A program made the translations under genes and the position numbers. A stretch of 64,000 bases of DNA. Source: Achromobacter kerstersii. GTDB taxonomy: Bacteria; Pseudomonadota; Gammaproteobacteria; Burkholderiales; Burkholderiaceae_B. The first letter of the stretch is position 1. Every line of letters starts with the position of its first letter. Where the stretch lies: assembly GCF_902859595.1 (NCBI RefSeq), contig NZ_CADIJQ010000004.1, positions 186,001-250,000 on the forward strand, read 5' to 3'. The notes below the pieces were generated by a model. That model did not search any database and was not told the DNA's origin. It worked only from the letters and a program-made list of their open reading frames with translations. Of this stretch, positions 62,123-64,000 are shown one piece after another.

Positions 62123-62887
62123 TTAAAAGCGGTACGCGACTCCCACCGAACCAAACAGGTTCGTCTTGCGTTCGGTCAGCGGGCTGTCGCGCGCGTCACC
62201 CAACAAGGTCGACACACCAATGGACGACACAGTGCTCCAACTGGGGTTGATGCGATACGACCACGTTGTGAACAGCGCAGCCGACTTGAAGCCCGAGGAC
62301 GGGCTGTAGGTGGACAGGCCCGCCTTGCTGCGCGCCGCCTGCGACGACGTCACGCCGTACCAGGTCTGCATGGCGTCCTGGTTGGCCCATTCCGTGCGCA
62401 CGCCGACCTGCACCGTGTGCTTCTCGGTCATCAGCGCGGCGTAGGACGCACGCAATTCGATGTTGCCGCCGTAGCCGCTGCGTGCCGCCTGCTTGTAGCC
62501 CGCGCCCAGCGAATACCGGCCCGGCCGCCATTCCACATAGGCGCCGTAGGCGCCATGGAACTTGATGTCGTCCAACCCCTTGGTAAGGTCGGCGTCGTCG
62601 GCCTTGCGGCCCAGGCTCATGCCCACGAAGACGCCTGCGTCCAGGTCGGACGCCAGCGACGTCTTCAAGCCCATCGCCGGCAAACCCATGCGCGGCGTGA
62701 TGAAGAAATTGCCCGAGTGGTAATTGATGAGCGGCACGGGCAAGGCCCGGTACTCGCTCGACCCTTCATAAACCGGGACCACTCCGACCCCTAATCCGAT
62801 GAAGTTTGTGCTCTGCGCGTGCGCGGCGCCTGCGCCGCTGATTGCCACGCCTGCCGCGAGGCCGCTTGCTACTATACCCATCCGCAT
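62123..62887 (-). CDS. MipA/OmpV-family outer-membrane protein
   Basis: A 254-residue MipA/OmpV-type barrel protein. The signal peptide ends in GAGAAHAQ, and the mature start is STNFIGLGVGVVPVYEGSSE, typical of the family. Later blocks are FFITPRMGLPAMGLKT and SIGVSTLLGDARDSPL, and the chain ends in GVAYRF. The family is linked to murein-hydrolase scaffolding (MipA) and osmotic or antibiotic response (OmpV). It is divergent from an OmpR-type two-component system that may regulate it. Confidence 0.9.
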   Translation of the reverse strand: MRMGIVASGLAAGVAISGAGAAHAQSTNFIGLGVGVVPVYEGSSEYRALPVPLINYHSGNFFITPRMGLPAMGLKTSLASDLDAGVFVGMSLGRKADDADLTKGLDDIKFHGAYGAYVEWRPGRYSLGAGYKQAARSGYGGNIELRASYAALMTEKHTVQVGVRTEWANQDAMQTWYGVTSSQAARSKAGLSTYSPSSGFKSAALFTTWSYRINPSWSTVSSIGVSTLLGDARDSPLTERKTNLFGSVGVAYRF

Positions 62888-63019
62888 CCGGACTTCCTTC
62901 CGTTCTATTCACTGGCCGTGGGGCGACCGCCCCCGGGAATGGGCAGCATTGTCCCGAGCAACTTTTAATAATTCTTTAAGACTCCGCCGCCACGCGCCGG
63001 AGACGGCGTTGGAGTGTGT

Positions 63020-63688
63020 TTGCGTATCCTGCTTGTAGAAGATGACCCCATGCTGGGCGACGCCTTGCGCGCGGGCCTGATTCAAGATGGCGCCGACGTG
63101 GACTGGGCGCGCGACATGCCCCAGGCGCACCTGGCGCTGGTGGACCACGGCTACCACGCCGTGCTGCTGGACCTGGGGCTGCCCGAGGGCAGCGGCCTGA
63201 CCTTGCTCAAGACCTTGCGCGCCCGTTTCGATACCACGCCCGTGCTGATCATCACGGCGCGCGACCGCTTAAGCGAACGCATCCAGGGCCTGGACGCAGG
63301 CGCCGATGACTATCTGGTGAAACCGTTTCAGCTGGATGAGCTGCTGGCGCGCCTGCGCGCCGTGCTTCGGCGCAGCAGCAACAGCGTGGTGTCCGCACTG
63401 CGCTGCCGCGACGTGGTGCTGGAACCCGCGCGCCGCATCGTGACGCAAGGCGGTGACGAAGTCTCGTTGAGCGCACACGAATATCACACGCTGCTGGCGC
63501 TGATGCAGCGCATGGGCCACACCGTCAGCCGCGATCAGCTGGAAGTGGCCGTGTATGGCAGCAGCGGCACCATCGAAAGCAATACCGTTGCGGTCTACAT
63601 CCATCAATTGCGCCGCAAGCTGGGCGACGGGCTGATCGAAACGCAGCACGGTCTGGGTTACCGCATCGTGCCGGACAGCGCGCCATGA
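63020..63688 (+). CDS. OmpR-family response regulator (PmrA/QseB-like)
   Basis: A response regulator of about 222 residues with receiver Asp51 in AVLLDLGLPEGSG, Lys in DYLVKPFQLDELLAR, and a C-terminal winged helix ending in YIHQLRRKLGDGLIETQHGLGYRI. The TTG at 63020 gives the standard MRILLVEDDPM start and places the phospho-Asp at 51 as in the family; a GTG at 63014 would add two residues. GGAG at 63011 fits the TTG. It overlaps the following kinase gene as ATGA and is divergent from the MipA/OmpV gene. Confidence 0.92.
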   Translation: MRILLVEDDPMLGDALRAGLIQDGADVDWARDMPQAHLALVDHGYHAVLLDLGLPEGSGLTLLKTLRARFDTTPVLIITARDRLSERIQGLDAGADDYLVKPFQLDELLARLRAVLRRSSNSVVSALRCRDVVLEPARRIVTQGGDEVSLSAHEYHTLLALMQRMGHTVSRDQLEVAVYGSSGTIESNTVAVYIHQLRRKLGDGLIETQHGLGYRIVPDSAP

Positions 63689-64000
63689 CCACACTGCGCC
63701 GGCGCGTCGCCATCACCTTGCTGCTGGCCATGCTGGCCACATGGGCCACGGTCTTTACGCTGATCTACCTTGAGCAGACGCGCGCCGAGACCGGCATGTC
63801 GGACCAGAACCTGCGCGACGGCGCGCAGAAAGCGCTGATGTCGCTGCCCACCAGCCTGATGCAGACCGGGCGTTCTGGCGAAGACCGCTTTGAACTGCCG
63901 GTGTCGACGCCTTTCGATGGCGAGTCCCTCAGCTTCCAGGTGTGGTCCCTGGATGACAAGCGGCGGCTCGTGCAATCCCCCTGGGCGCCCGACGAGCCGC
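63685..64000 (+). CDS. Sensor histidine kinase, N-terminal part (runs off window)
   Basis: The first 105 codons of a kinase that continues beyond the window. The N terminus, MTTLRRRVAITLLLAMLATW, is a membrane helix, followed by a periplasmic region with TRAETGMSDQNLRDGAQKAL, the typical start of QseC/PmrB-type sensors. No kinase motif is within reach. It overlaps the OmpR-type regulator gene by four bases, so the two form an operon. Confidence 0.8.
   Translation, partial: MTTLRRRVAITLLLAMLATWATVFTLIYLEQTRAETGMSDQNLRDGAQKALMSLPTSLMQTGRSGEDRFELPVSTPFDGESLSFQVWSLDDKRRLVQSPWAPDEP

Overview
The window looks like a chromosomal segment of a high-GC betaproteobacterium of the Alcaligenaceae, most like Achromobacter or Bordetella. 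The support is a Bordetella-type porin, a cyoABCD-SURF1 quinol oxidase operon preceded by an MHS-family transporter, many MarR/TetR/LuxR regulators and dense coding. No rRNA, tRNA, CRISPR array, insertion sequence, phage or plasmid gene was seen. Taxonomy is inferred from gene content only.

Layout. 1-6.0 kb: a metallo-beta-lactamase-fold hydrolase beside a LysR fragment, a membrane protein, a YdcF-type protein, an acetylpolyamine amidohydrolase and an MHS-type transporter. 6.1-11.1 kb: cyoA-cyoB-cyoC-cyoD-SURF1, a bo3-type quinol oxidase operon with overlapping genes. 11.1-14.4 kb: the NAD salvage unit nrtR-prs-nadV. 14.7-19.6 kb: porin, ankyrin protein, ParB-fold lipoprotein, GvpU-like protein and a degenerate EAL protein. 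19.8-27.9 kb: an Rcs-like phosphorelay with two RcsC-type hybrid kinases, a REC-EAL protein and an RcsB-type regulator. 28-33.7 kb: outer-membrane barrel, pentapeptide protein, Tat-exported phospholipase C, small lipoprotein and a MarR-GNAT fusion. 33.8-38.9 kb: a five-gene lipid-modification operon (chalcone-isomerase-like, FAD oxidoreductase, DUF1365, cyclopropane synthase, NTF2-like) divergent from a TetR regulator. 39-50.8 kb: tag, LprI-like protein, phosphoesterase, TonB receptor, lipoprotein, aldo/keto reductase, DUF4239-like protein, GNAT, a short UvrA paralogue and an unrecognised 514-residue protein. 50.9-64 kb: alpha/beta hydrolase, chemoreceptor, a NarL-type regulator with two kinases, three small membrane proteins, DyP peroxidase, MipA/OmpV and the start of an OmpR-type two-component system.

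Two things stand out. First, the Rcs-like phosphorelay contains a cyclic-di-GMP phosphodiesterase-type protein whose receiver has Glu in place of the phosphorylated Asp. Candidate RcsB-box-like sequences lie just upstream. Second, the window is full of short tandem-repeat arrays (7-27 bp units) at gene junctions. In at least four cases (tag, the NTF2-like gene, the NarL regulator, DyP) the unit includes the stop codon of the adjoining gene. Elsewhere similar repeats sit inside coding sequence: a loop in the chalcone-isomerase-like protein and the signal peptide of an outer-membrane protein.

Start codons were chosen from family alignment memory, ribosome-binding sites and overlaps. Ambiguous starts are flagged in the entries. 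Functions rest on motif recognition by eye, not on database searches.
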